A stretch of DNA of 64,000 nt from Diadophis punctatus similis (Eukaryota; Chordata; Lepidosauria; Squamata; Dipsadidae), in assembly GCA_023053685.1 (NCBI GenBank), contig JALIGW010000002.1, positions 41,421,220 through 41,485,219 of the forward strand. The letters run 5' to 3'. Shown here piece by piece: positions 1 through 11,120 of this stretch (its first letter is position 1; every line of letters begins with the position of its first letter). The notes below the pieces were generated by a model. It saw only the letters and a list, made by a program, of their open reading frames with translations. It did not search any database and was not told the origin of the DNA. Both the position numbers and the translations under genes were made by a program.

Positions 1-207
1 ATTAGAATGCAGTACTGTAGGCGAACTCACTGGTCCCTCCAGGAGTTAGATTCTGACCTGCTCGAAGTTGACTCAGCCTTCCAGCCTTCCGAGGTCGGTA
101 AAATGAGGACCCAGATTGTTGGGGGCAATATGCTAACATTATAAACCCTTTAGAGAAGGCTGTAAAGCTCTTTGAAGCAGTATATAAGTCTAAGTGCTAT
201 TGCTATT
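1..207 (+). mobile_element. Sauria-type tRNA-derived SINE, 5' part cut by window edge
   Basis: The body shared with the other copies here is clear: a TTGACTCAGCC block, a GTAAAATGAGGACCCAGATT block, TTGGGGGCAATATG, a TATATAAGTCTAAGTG block and the tail GCTATTGCTATT. That tail is the Bov-B-like 3' end typical of squamate Sauria SINEs, which are moved in trans by Bov-B reverse transcriptase. The tRNA-like head is only partly present and diverged, because the copy begins at the window edge. It is an old, non-coding insertion. Confidence 0.85.
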
Positions 208-1110
208 AAATGACATTCTTTGCAAGGCCTTGAAAACCTGGTTTTGTCAATAGGCCGGGGAATCCAGAATGGGATGGAGTCCATTAAGTGGCTTTCTTGC
301 TTGCTTGTTATTGCCAGAGGGGTAGGGGGTTATTGCTTTTTATTGTTTGTTTATCAGGTTTTTAATTTTTGTAAGTGCCCAGAATCACTGAGAGTGAGTG
401 CGCTGCCATGTAAATTTCTTAAATAAACAAATAAAAGACCACTCCCTCGTCTGTGCAACAATCCTTCAGTTATTTGCTTTTTCAGTGCATCCTTTGGAAC
501 AAGATCTGAACTTAAAGTTAATTAGCTCAGACACCTAAGATTCATGCAAATGCCACTCTCTTGAAGCTAATTTTGTCTCACAAAACATTTCTACCTATGG
601 GAACCTAAGGGACCTCTTCACAGAACCAGAAACAACTTAGATTTTTGTAGTGCATTCTTTAAATAGTCCTTTCATTTGTACATGGAACTCTTCTCTGAAT
701 GGAAAGTTGTTGAGTTGGTCTGGACTGGAATTAAATATTTAAATACTCTTAAAATAGTCTGATTCTCCTTTTATCTAACCTATCCACATCTATCACAATT
801 TTTGATCGGTGACAGCCAAGTTCAGCCATTCTGTAAAAGTTAGCTTTGTGTAGCAGTCCTTTCTGGAACTACAAACCATTTTTGCTTGCTGTAAATTGTC
901 AAGGCTCATTTACAGATCCAAGGACTGTATCAGTCCCTATCAGGTGTCAATAGGGAGGGGAACTATAGCAACTGGCATACAGATTTTGGACTTCCATAAG
1001 CCCATAATTTATATGTGAGAAATACCTAATGTAAAATGATTTTAGCATTAATTCCTCTAGCAGCAGATTCAGAGTTTTTATCTTAGCATCATTTATTACA
1101 GATTAAAATA
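208..1110. other. Single-copy AT-rich stretch, nothing recognised
   Basis: I see no coding signal, RNA gene or familiar repeat here. The short frame at 220-426 has no recognisable domain and runs directly out of the SINE tail. Confidence 0.5.
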
Positions 1111-1115
1111 TACTC

Positions 1116-1331
1116 TGTTATGTATTGAGGTTTGAATCTGAGTTAACTGCTTACACACAGGTCCACTTTGCAGAGCGGGAAAATAAAGATCACTGATTGG
1201 TTAACCCAGCTGGCAGCCCTCTATTTAAAGAGAGCCTTGTCAGGCTGTTTCTTTGCTGGTTACTACTTCACTTAATAAAGAGCTGTAAGTCACTTCACTG
1301 ACTCCAGCCTCTTCAATCCAAGAACCCAACA
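1116..1331 (+). mobile_element. Solo LTR, 216 bp, with TACTC target duplication
   Basis: The element opens TGTTATG and closes CCCAACA, so its ends are the TGTT...AACA pair expected of LTRs. The 5-bp direct repeat TACTC flanks it at 1111-1115 and 1332-1336. Inside there is an inverted CCAAT box (GATTGGTT near 1195), a TATA-like TATTTAAA at 1222-1229 and a polyadenylation signal AATAAA at 1274-1279, in promoter-to-polyA order on the plus strand. No internal coding region, primer-binding site or second LTR adjoins it, so it is best read as a solo LTR left by recombination. Whether the parent was Ty3/Gypsy or retroviral cannot be told from the LTR alone. Confidence 0.78.
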
Positions 1332-1336
1332 TACTC

Positions 1337-2995
1337 CAAAGCAATCACCATGATCAGTATTATCATTTGTGGAGATATTATCATTATCTTCAAATATCTC
1401 CAGTGGCCAAGGATTACTTTTTAGCTGGCCTCTTCTTCCCTTATCAACCACTTCCTGCACTGATCCCATTTTTAAAAAAATGTACGGTGAGCTCATCACT
1501 GCTCTAAATTCACCACGCTACTATGTTTTTTTTAAAAAAAATGGAACAAATTCTTTATTATCTTGATATTAAAAAAATGCAAACCCTATTTTTCTTTATC
1601 AAGTATAAACAATAATTCTTCATTTAAAAATTAGAATAAAATCCTGAATCTAAAAACTCTGGGTAAAATGGACAGAACAGATTTACACACCTGTACATAT
1701 ATGGTTGACTATGATAGCTACACATTTTTTGTTTCATCTGAGACTGTAGCAATTACCCTTGTATACTCTGGGTTAAAGACAAATGTTTTTACATGTATCT
1801 TGATACATTTATTGAGCAATTAATTTTGTTAGAACATTCAGAGTATGAAATCTGATAGGTTGCTAAATCCAGATATTCAAATCATATATCTTAGTACAGG
1901 AGCTGTGTTTAGGACTGGCATTAATTATTTAAAAATGTTGTAACCAACACATATTTAACAGCCTTCATTTTATTCACAACAATTCTCCCCAAAATTGATC
2001 AATTTACTTTATAATTAGTTTTTACCTGAGGAAAAATTATAAACATCATTGAAATCACTGCATTAAATTGAAGAATGCTTGAATAATAGTTCTGTAATTG
2101 GCAAGATCTTTAATACGAACTTTCTGATGCATATTTCACTACAGACAAAGCTTATCTGAAAGCTTTGAATCTATTTATGCAGCAACTTTCTTTTGATGCC
2201 AGTATACTAAGGTTTTATGAAGGAAAAAGCAATGTGTTTCCCCTTTTGGTTCATTGCTCTCAGGCTTATTATTTTACACTTGGCTGCCTATAGCTGCTTG
2301 CCCCATTTAATAGCTGGGTGCCATAAAGGCATGTGACTTGCACGATATGATGATAATAATAAGAGCATGCATTGCTGGGCTTGCTTTGATCCTAAAGAGA
2401 TTCCCAATAACCAGACAAATAGCATGAAGCTGGTTGACCCTGATTTCAAAAGCCATCTTAGCACTGTTACTGACCCTTTTTTGCAAGAACTTACATAGAA
2501 CTGTAGGTGCTTGAAAACTGCACTCGGTCCATTTACCCTGGCAACATTATCATGAATATATTAATAATATATAGATACAAAAATAGCATTAAAATTATGT
2601 TGCCTTATATGTTTTTTCTGATTCTATTGAAGCGGCATTAGTGCTAGAGGAAACATTTTTTTAAAAAAAATGCATTCAAAAGTGTCACGTGTTTGACATC
2701 AAAGTAAAATTGGTGATCTCATTAATGAAGTTCATGTTTTGAAATTCAAATGACTTGGGATTTCATAACTCCACTGTTAATTCATATATTGATTTACAAG
2801 TCATACTGGCATCTTTCCTAAATGTGGTCCCAGTCATATCACCATGTTAGCAAAAATTCCACTAAATGGACATGGAAATGTAGCCTTGAGGTGGTAAAGA
2901 CTAAAGAGACATAATGAGCAGAATTTCATGATATTATTCTTGTGGTTTTCTCTCCCTGAAACTTGGATAATGTGACTTTTTGCATGTGTATGCCT
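1337..2995. other. Single-copy AT-rich stretch; possible conserved non-coding block near 2140-2400
   Basis: No repeat family or coding exon is recognised. The part at about 2140-2400 is less AT-monotonous than its surroundings and carries no repeat signature, so it is a candidate conserved non-coding element. That is only an impression from sequence texture. Confidence 0.35.
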
Positions 2996-3584
2996 TTGAA
3001 TCAGTTTTTGACTACCTGGTCCCTAAAGTTTCCTTGGGAAGGCTTCTGAGAAGTGATTTGCCATTGCCCCCTTCCTCAGGCTAAGAGAGAGTGTCACGAT
3101 GTGAATATTGTCAGTTGTGAGTCTATGCAGGCTGATGCACCTCTATTCTAATATTATGGTACTTCCCAATACAAGCAGAACACGTGATATGATATTCTGC
3201 GCATGTCTACATTCCTAATCCACCATTAATCACTTCTGATGTGCCTTCCCACCTGGAAGGTTATGTTGCGTAACAAAAATTTAGTTTATTCAGGATTTAT
3301 TGTTTTTATATTGTTTTGTACTGAAATAAATATTTTCTATTAGACATTTAATCTCGGTTTTATTTCTAAGTATTTGAATTCCAAGTAAAAAGATCCAGCA
3401 TCGCCTCTATGGGATATTCTTCCCTTAACATGGTAGCAGTCGGACGGATTGAATTTTATCTCAAGTTAACAGAGAGTGACTGGCCCAAGATCACCCAGCT
3501 GACTTTGTGCATAAGGTGGGACTAGAACTCTGGTCTCCTAATTTCTAGCTTGATAGTTAACCTCTCAATCAAACTGACTCTAAT
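2996..3584 (-). mobile_element. tRNA-derived SINE with MIR/CORE-like centre, split by a solo LTR
   Basis: Read on the minus strand this is a tRNA-headed SINE. Its start, GAGTCAGTTTGATTG near 3584, is followed by the central block seen on the plus strand as GTGACTGGCCCAAGATCACC (3476-3495). That block resembles the CORE of MIR-type SINEs. The 3' part at 2996-3091 carries the family's CTTCTGAGAAGTGATTTGCC segment. The two halves join without loss once the LTR at 3092-3471 and one GAGAG copy are removed. Related copies lie at 14139-14354, 31254-31412 and 57938-58177. Confidence 0.7.
3092..3471. mobile_element. Solo LTR, 380 bp, inserted in a SINE with GAGAG target duplication
   Basis: The insertion begins TGTCACGATG and ends AAGTTAACA, giving TG...CA termini. 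It is flanked by the direct repeat GAGAG at 3087-3091 and 3472-3476. The surrounding SINE resumes exactly after the repeat, which independently fixes both borders. An AATAAA lies near 3326 on the plus strand. There is no internal retroelement region, so this is a solo LTR. The family is not recognised and the orientation is only weakly suggested as plus. Confidence 0.72.
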
Positions 3585-4708
3585 GTGACCGATTTTTCCA
3601 AAATATTGCAGTGTGGTTCAACTGTATTTCCTTCCAGCCAGCCATTCATCTTAGTAGATATGATATTTACTTCATATAAAGTTAAATATCATTCAATCTT
3701 TCCTCCTTAGTTTTCACACAAGTCCTTTTTAAAATGGATATAATGTTAACTACTCAGATACTTATATGGGATGGAAAATTTGCTTCGTAAAGATGCTAAT
3801 GGTAGAAAAAACAAGAACAACATCTCTAAATCTCTAGTCTAAAAGTAAAAGTTGGTTTGAAGCTTTGGCAACAGGTGAAAGTTTACTGAAAGAAATGCTT
3901 TTTACCTTTCCTTTCTATTTTCTCATGTTCATTATTTAAGAGGATAACACAACAGACAGACTGATTTTGTAGCATATGATATCCTTGTAAATAGTAACAA
4001 AAAATTAATCTAATATAGGATAAAACAAAAAAGTTATTGTTTGAAAGTTCAAGAAACCTGTTCTACAAAACTTCCTATGACACAATAAATCAGGAACTGA
4101 AACATTCATTCTAGGAAAACTTACGACTGAATAAATACATTTTATTTACAGCATTGAGTTTTGAAAACATTCCTAACATAAACTATAGATACCTTCATTC
4201 CTACTTAATTTATGTATATTCCATGGATTTAGGAAAATGAAACTATTTGAATATACTAAAATGCTTTCCCTAGATCTACAGAATAATACAATTGCCCACA
4301 TTAGGCTAAATGACTTTGCCATAAGAACAAGTAATAGCACTTCTATTGAATTACAATAGCTAGTTATCTTTGCCCCAAATGTACCTTTAGATTCACTAAG
4401 TACTGAATATATCACAGTGATTCTTTTGCAGAAAACATTAACCACAATATTATATTACATAAGCAATTGGAAATGGATGAATTATAGCTTGAAGAATGTA
4501 ACCTAATAGTAATGCAGATATAATAATTAGAACTAGAGATTTAAATACTGCTTCATCATCTTCCTGCTAATTAATCAGCAAGAAAGGTCACACCAAGCTT
4601 GGAAAGGGTGTACCAGCATCACCCTTAAGAATGTGAGTGCATTAGCACTGTGGATAAAATATTGGTGATGTCATGTTCCCTATTTTCTATTTTCTGTGAT
4701 GACACTAA
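3585..4708. other. Single-copy AT-rich stretch, nothing recognised
   Basis: AT-rich unique sequence without coding or repeat signal that I can support. The frame at 4173-4445 on the minus strand shows no domain. Confidence 0.45.
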
Positions 4709-4713
4709 GGAGG

Positions 4714-5599
4714 TGCAAGGGTCACCTGTCCCCCTCCAGTCAGGTTTATTGTTTTATATGTCTTGGTAGCGTAAAATAGTGCTCAGAATAGATTTATGTT
4801 TAATTTTCTTTTTTATATCTCCCTGACCAAGGGTAACACCCTCTGTTTCACTTCTCTCTCTCCTTAGAGGTTTGATTTTACTGTTACAATATCCCTATGC
4901 TCTGCAGAATTGCTTAAGATATACTTCATGTGAGAAATAGAAAGATTTTGACACGTTTCTTGAACAAACAAGAAATCAGTTTATTTGAATACAAACTTCT
5001 CAGTAAATATCAAGTAAATTTCTTACAGCCACAACCAGCTATTCAATTCCTTTACACCTTTTCTACCCCTCAGAGAACTTTCCTAGCTTTCCTGACTAAA
5101 TCTAAGAAAACCCAGTTCTTCTTTGGATTAAGACCTATAGATTAGAGCACGTTTCACCGTTTATCTCTATCTACAAATAACAGAATATATCAATCAATAA
5201 AGTCCCCTGACCCTGGCACCTGCTTCCCACAGAACTGCCTAGAGCCTATTTTCTCTCCTGTTAACTTCCCTCTTGGACAGTTAAACTCAGGCAGAGACTC
5301 ACTATAAACCTTCCCTCTTGGAAGTTACCACAAACAGAGTTCTCTTCAGCTCTTCCACCTAGGCCTTTTATAGTTCCTGGCCCTGCTATCTATGATCCGA
5401 TTGGCTGGCTCCTTATGATGTAATCTATCCCCCCTCCCTCTGGAGAACTGGGATAAACACCTCCCCCTTTCTACTTACCATACATTTAAAAGCTGTTTGG
5501 CTCCATACTTACTTGTGTATACAATTCCTTTTAACCACACTTTAACTTTATACAACAACTTAACTCTTTTACATTCAGTACCTGTATGTGGGCACCACA
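4714..5599 (-). mobile_element. Putative solo LTR, 886 bp, with GGAGG target duplication
   Basis: On the plus strand the block starts TGCAAGGG and ends GGGCACCACA, with GGAGG directly repeated at 4709-4713 and 5600-5604. On the minus strand the landmarks fall in LTR order: a CCAAT box (AGCCAATCGG, near 5397-5406), a TATA box (CTATAAAAGG, near 5367-5376) and a polyadenylation signal AATAAA near 4980. This gives a U3 of about 230 bp, a long R and a U5 of about 250 bp. No primer-binding site follows U5, so it is a solo LTR. The family is unknown to me. The 71-codon frame at 4930-5145 is chance. Confidence 0.65.
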
Positions 5600-5604
5600 G
5601 GAGG

Positions 5605-8033
5605 ATACCAGGGTATTGCATAGTTAATATATATATTTTATCAACTCCTAAGAGTTCCTAATTATTGATCAGGTTCCAGCTGATATTTTGACTTGCCTTC
5701 CCCCTTTCCACTGGGTGCTTCCCATCCAGGACTAAACTAGTGAGTTGATGGGTTTTAAATAATTTATAATGCTTATAATTGTAGTTCTATAATATTACAG
5801 ATTGCCCCTGAACAATGGATGCTAGGAAGCTTAAGTGACAGCACAATAATTTTAAAAGTTTGTGCTATTTTTTAACATAGTCTAGTATTATTCAATACAT
5901 ACACCAATTTATTCAGGCATTAAATGATTGAAAGACAGTTGTCTCTATTGAGTCATTTGTCCACTGAGGATCTACTGAATAAAGTTGTTAATAAGGAGGA
6001 CAAATCATGACAATTGCATTGTGTTTGGCTATCAGCCTTAATGCCGCCTTTCTGGACTGTTGCATGCTCCCCCCCCCACAATTGTAGTGAAAATGTAAGT
6101 TGAAATTAATTAGGTATGAGATGCAGTAGAGAAATAAACATCAGGCTACTGGAAGATACATTAGCAGCCTTTTAGATAAAAGCATAATCATGGATTGTGC
6201 AGCACCATAACTAATAACATTTCCTGCTTCTTATAAAGTAATATGTCTGACAGCTTTATGATTAAATTCTTTCAGTGTGTTACAGGGGGAATTAAAAAAG
6301 AATTATTGTGAAGTGAACCAAATAGCTACATTAAACATTTCTACTCATACCCATAATCTTTAATATTTGTAACAACTTTAATTAGCATTACGCTCCCATG
6401 TAATACTTCTACACCTTTATTTTCTGGTGGTTACTGCAGATCCTGTTTTCTTCCCCCTCCCCTCCTGAAATGTGGAAGGCAATTATTTCAATTCCTGAGC
6501 CATATTATTAATTCGGCTTTCATATTTTATTCCCATCTGTGAGTGCATATTTTACTGAAGGCCCAAAGATCCATATTAATGTGTGCACTTATACATTATT
6601 CCAGTCACAAGAAACTACAAAGTACTTGCATAACAGAACTTTGGGTGCTCCCCATGCAAAATTTCCCCATGAAGATGAGGCTATTGTCAGCTCAGTGAGA
6701 CCAAGATGCAGCTATATCAGCAGGTGCATTGATCAAACAGAGCCTCTTAAGTCTATCCTCCACCTGTCTTCTATGTATGAGAATAGTTGTACTTATTTGT
6801 TTTGATAGCAGTCATCCAAATGGCGAGTTTTGCACTGATGCTCAAAGAGAAAGTATCCTTACAGGAAAATTATCATGAGATTAAGTCCACAACATTTTCA
6901 AATGTCTTCTGTTTTCTAATAATCTCTCTTAAATTAAATGGTGAGGAAACTGTTCCTATTTTGGATGTTTCAGTTGCAAAGTTGGAGTTGCCCTTGGAAT
7001 GCCTTGGAGGATTTCCCCTAACGAAACTGGAGACCTGTAGATCAGTTGTTTACTTCAATTTTCTGCCCAGAAATTTGAAAAAAAATTCAAAAGGCCACTT
7101 GAACCCCGAATCAGTTTCTAACACATGCATTTGTTCCTTTTCCAGAAAACTCTTTCTGAACTGCCTCATGTAACTGCAGAGGTAACCAACTTTGTCAAGG
7201 ATATTATTGTTGAACCTTTTATGTACATGTTATCTATAGCAAAAGGAAAAGATACCTCACCATGTATGAAGTGGTACATTAGCCTGGAACTAAGAATCTA
7301 TTTGTTTATCAATTTAAAAAATAACAAACAAACCAAACCAAACAAAGAGATTGTCCTATGGCAGCTATTAGTGTATCCTTTTATATATTAAATATATCAA
7401 CCATAATAGATTAGCTCCGGTTAATAGCAGGAAATATAGTTACAGCTGTACTTCTTTGGTTTTGCATGCCCTTTAAAGATACTAAGTAATTCCTAATTAT
7501 TTAAATTGCTCACTTTAGAGACTTTTTGCATTTTATAGGCTAATGTGCATAGTACTATGCTAATTCTCACTTTGTTTCCAAATGGAGAGGTATCACATAG
7601 AGGTCTAAAAGTATCAAGTACATATACCACCAGACAGACCCTGGACCTTGGCTTTATTTTATTCATCTTTATTGAAAAGTATTTAGATACCTTATGCAAA
7701 AACCTAGTTCTCTAGAGACGTCTATAAGGCTTGGAAAGATAGAATGAAAGAGAGGGTAGATGGACTCAACAAGGTAAGTAGGGAAAGAGAGAGGGAGAGA
7801 ATTCTACTTTGATTAAATTCTGAGCACTGCAGTATGTCCATCCACCCTCTCTATGAAGTAAAAGTTATTCTTCTGTGGAGGTTTTCTGGATCCTCAGTTA
7901 TCTCAAATCCTGTAGAGTTGGCAGAATCACAGAGATTTTAAGACTTGTTTGACTATAGAATGCTATATCATAATTTATAATTGCCAGATATAACTGATTC
8001 ATTTGAGGCCCTCTATGATGTTTAATTCTGTAG
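5605..8033. other. Single-copy AT-rich stretch; weak conserved-element and exon candidates
   Basis: No repeat family is recognised. The block at about 6110-6440 contains homeodomain-type TAATTA/ATTAG cores and has the look of conserved non-coding DNA. At 7125-7391 a frame of 88 codons is preceded by a pyrimidine-rich tract and AG at 7144-7145, but no domain or convincing donor follows. I do not call a gene here. Confidence 0.35.
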
Positions 8034-8276
8034 GAGCCAAGGTGGCACAGTGGTTAAAAGCAGCACTGCAAGTTCAGCTGACTGCTAGTTCAGCAGTTCA
8101 GCTGTTCAAATCTCACCAGGCTCAAGGTTGACTCAGCCTTCCATCCTTCTGAGGTGGGTAAAATGAGGACCCATATTGTTGGGGGCAATATGCTGAACTC
8201 TGTAAACCGCTTAGAGAAGGCTGTAAAGCACTATGAAGCGGTATATAAGTCTAAGTGCTATTGCTATTGCTATTGC
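8034..8276 (+). mobile_element. Sauria SINE, near full length
   Basis: The tRNA-like head (GAGCCAAGGTGGCACAGTGG, containing the A-box region) is followed by the B-box region (CAGCTGTTCAAATCTCACC), the conserved body and the GCTATTGCTATTGC tail. At about 243 bp it is essentially complete. It is moved by Bov-B machinery in trans and encodes no protein. Confidence 0.92.
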
Positions 8277-9389
8277 ATGTTCTACAAAAATATTTCTAGA
8301 ATTGTCCACCATGAACATAAACAACAACAAAAAAAAACCCCCAACAACCCCTCTTAAACATATAATTCACCCAGACATCCTGAAAACTTTGATTGCACCC
8401 AGATGGTAGCTGGGAGAACATGTTGTGTAAATGGGGGGGGGGGGAGTGCATGTGCACACACTTGTAGTTTCTGCTGATGATTAGGAAAATACAGTAAATG
8501 CTTCAAACACCTGTTATTTGTGCCACCATTAAATTTTTCATTAAAAGGCACAAAGTGAACAAAAGACTGAGTTTATGGTTTCATTATACCTAAGTGGTCC
8601 TTAGTGTATTATAGTCCAATATGCTTTTTAATTTCTAACACATGGTGTTTGCTTTCATAGGTGCCTTTAAGTTCCCTGTCAGTTGGCACTACCTCTGATA
8701 GTTGATTTTTCTTTTGATTAATTAGACAACTATTTTCTTGAAATAGTTCTGTGAAATGAGACAAAAAAATCCCACCCTTCCATATACTGCTAAAAACATT
8801 GTCACTAGATTACTTTATATGTTATAAATAATATGCAAACAAATTTAATGGTAGTGTTAAGAGTTTAATGTGGCAGTCATGATTTCAAAGAATCTATTCT
8901 GAAAGATTTCGTTAATCCACAAAACTAAATTACCCAGTGATAGTAAACTGGTACGTATAAAGTAGTCAAATGGAACTATTTCATATAATTGCTTTTTAAT
9001 GCAGCTGTCACAATACTGCTTGTGTGAATTAAGGATACAGCTGCAGTCCCAATTGTAATTAGAAATAAATCTCATTTATCATTTAGTAAGGCTCACATAT
9101 TTCCACATCTTTAAAACCTGATTGCTGTTGGACTATCACATTCTACTGTAGTAATCACAATAGCAATTTGGAAAATGGCCATGTCACTGAATCTGTATCC
9201 ACCATTCAGATTTTGATGGTTGTGCAAGAATCCTGATAATGCTGGGCTTATACAGTCACATTAAGCCTCTTTCATACTCCTGCATAGGAAAGGGGACCGT
9301 GGCTATAACCCCTCTCTTCTTTCACAAATTCATTGGAACTATGTATAGAAATAATAGGTTTATAGCGTTTGAGAAGTCTAAGTCAGAAA
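8277..9389. other. Single-copy stretch, nothing recognised
   Basis: AT-rich sequence with a short run of G at 8436-8445. No coding or repeat family is supported. The frames at 8354-8551, 8857-9075 and the start of 9239-9556 have no domains. Confidence 0.45.
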
Positions 9390-11120
9390 TGTATTATTCT
9401 TATAGTTGTTGCACAGTTAGCCAGATGTTTAGACAGGATTTGTCATTTTTATATACTACAGAGTCCTTCCCAAGGATGCTGTTGTTTGATGGTGATAATG
9501 GTATTGTCACAGGATGGAAGCTGCACCAAGTAGAGCTGCCTTTTGCAATTGACTGATAGGGATTTTGTCAACACCAATAATGTTCAAGTGGTACTACAGT
9601 TGTTTTAGGATTGCACTCAAGGCACCTAATCCTATGGTATTACCTTTGCTTTCTTTTGCCAGGATCATTCTATTTCTATTTGCAGGTCTTTTTATTTTGT
9701 TATCTTCTCCAGTTCTTCTTTTCTGCTGTCTCCAGGTACTGCCATGTCCACTACCCATACTTTTTTTTGTCTTTCTTATTGACAATTGTTAAGCCTGGAA
9801 TGTGGTAGCAGGTGCTGGTCTGTTTGAATTCTAAACTCTCAGAGCACTTTAGTTTCTTTGTTTTCTGTTATTTTCCCTATTTTATGGTCTCACCAATTCT
9901 TGCTTGCAGGCAAATGGTACTTCTTGTAGAACTTCAACAATGCACTATTGTTGCTAATTTGTCATATCATTGCTTGTAGTCACTGTACAATCTTCTTGCA
10001 GCAGCTAAACTGGTGGCCCACTGTTTTTTCAGGGTGGGGGTTGTTGTTTTTTTGCATAAGTGGACATGCTGTTTGTCACAGTCTTCTCAACTCTGGATTT
10101 GTATGCATTTGTTCTTAAAGCTTGGTCCTGCAAAGCCCGAATTAGCCCCTCTGTCTCTTTCTTCAACTTTCCTGCTCTTAGCCATTGCTGAGTCTTATTA
10201 TCTGGCTATTTTTTTAAAAAAATGTTGACCATGTAATAGTGTGTCTTCCCACACCTCTTTTCACTTCTTCATTTGGTATTTCTTCTAGATCAGTTTGGTC
10301 TCTCCAGTATTAATAAGATTTCCTGGTACACTAGCTTCAATGCATCTTCTTCACTGTTCTTCCTTTTTTCTGCAACCATCTGATGTATTTACAACATTCC
10401 ATGCCAACCTATTTTCCTTGGTAAGTAGAGTCTGTCAACATCACTACAAGGATGAAGGGCATGATTATTATTATTTTTCTGGTCTTCCTATCCAGGGCTT
10501 TTAGTTCTGTTTTGAGTCTGCTCTACTATTCCAGCTATGTATCTAGTGACTTGAATTGCCTGGTGTTAATTACCTTGATAGTATTTCTTCCACTGAGTTT
10601 GGATTTTGAGATCTCCTTCACTCTCAATGTATTCATTTCTAATCCTTCCCTCGATTTCAGTGTGCATGATGTTGTCAGCCTAGAGGATGTCCAGGTATTC
10701 ATCCAAACACTTGATGTTATTTCCATCAAGGGAAAATATTGTTTCCTTCAGTTTTCACTATTTTTCTCCATTTGATGGTGAGTATAAAACATTTGTCCAG
10801 TTCAAACTCCATTGCTGTATCTTGGCTGTATATATGGATAGCGTTGAGCAGTGATTCTATTTCAGTTGGTTGTTTTTCCATACAGCTTCAAATTGTTCAT
10901 GTCAAGGAGAGGAATATTCTGGGAGATGATTTTGATGTTTGATAGCCATGGCCTGAGTTATTGAGTATTGGTGACAGGAATCAGTGCAATGACAAACAGT
11001 GGTGGTGATAGTGAGTCTCTTTGAAGTATTCCTTTCTTGACATGAACTTCTCCCTGTCTATCACCATCGACCAGCAACCTTGTCTTCCATTGAACACAGA
11101 GCGTCTGAAGTTTCTACTGA
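9390..11120 (-). mobile_element. Decayed R4-clade (Dong-like) non-LTR retrotransposon
   Basis: The minus strand translates, with many stops and frameshifts, into pieces that line up with the better preserved copy at 56214-57250. Near 9990-10025 it gives TVGHQFSCCKKIVQ, matching the zinc-knuckle segment ETVAHVLSCCKKIAQ. Near 9530-9650 it gives pieces matching its extreme C-terminus (QLQKAALLGAASIL). Farther 5' on the minus strand are reverse-transcriptase remnants: KKGILQRDSLSPPLFVIAL near 10985-11060 and a NNLKLYGKTT stretch near 10870-10905. It therefore covers RT, zinc knuckle and C-terminal endonuclease domains. It ends near AATAATAC, a degenerate TAA-like context. It is long dead. Confidence 0.75.

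Noticed and set aside
8034..8120. Possible tRNA gene in the head of the Sauria SINE
   Set aside because: It is the SINE promoter region, followed by the conserved SINE body and tail, and it is repeated elsewhere in the window.
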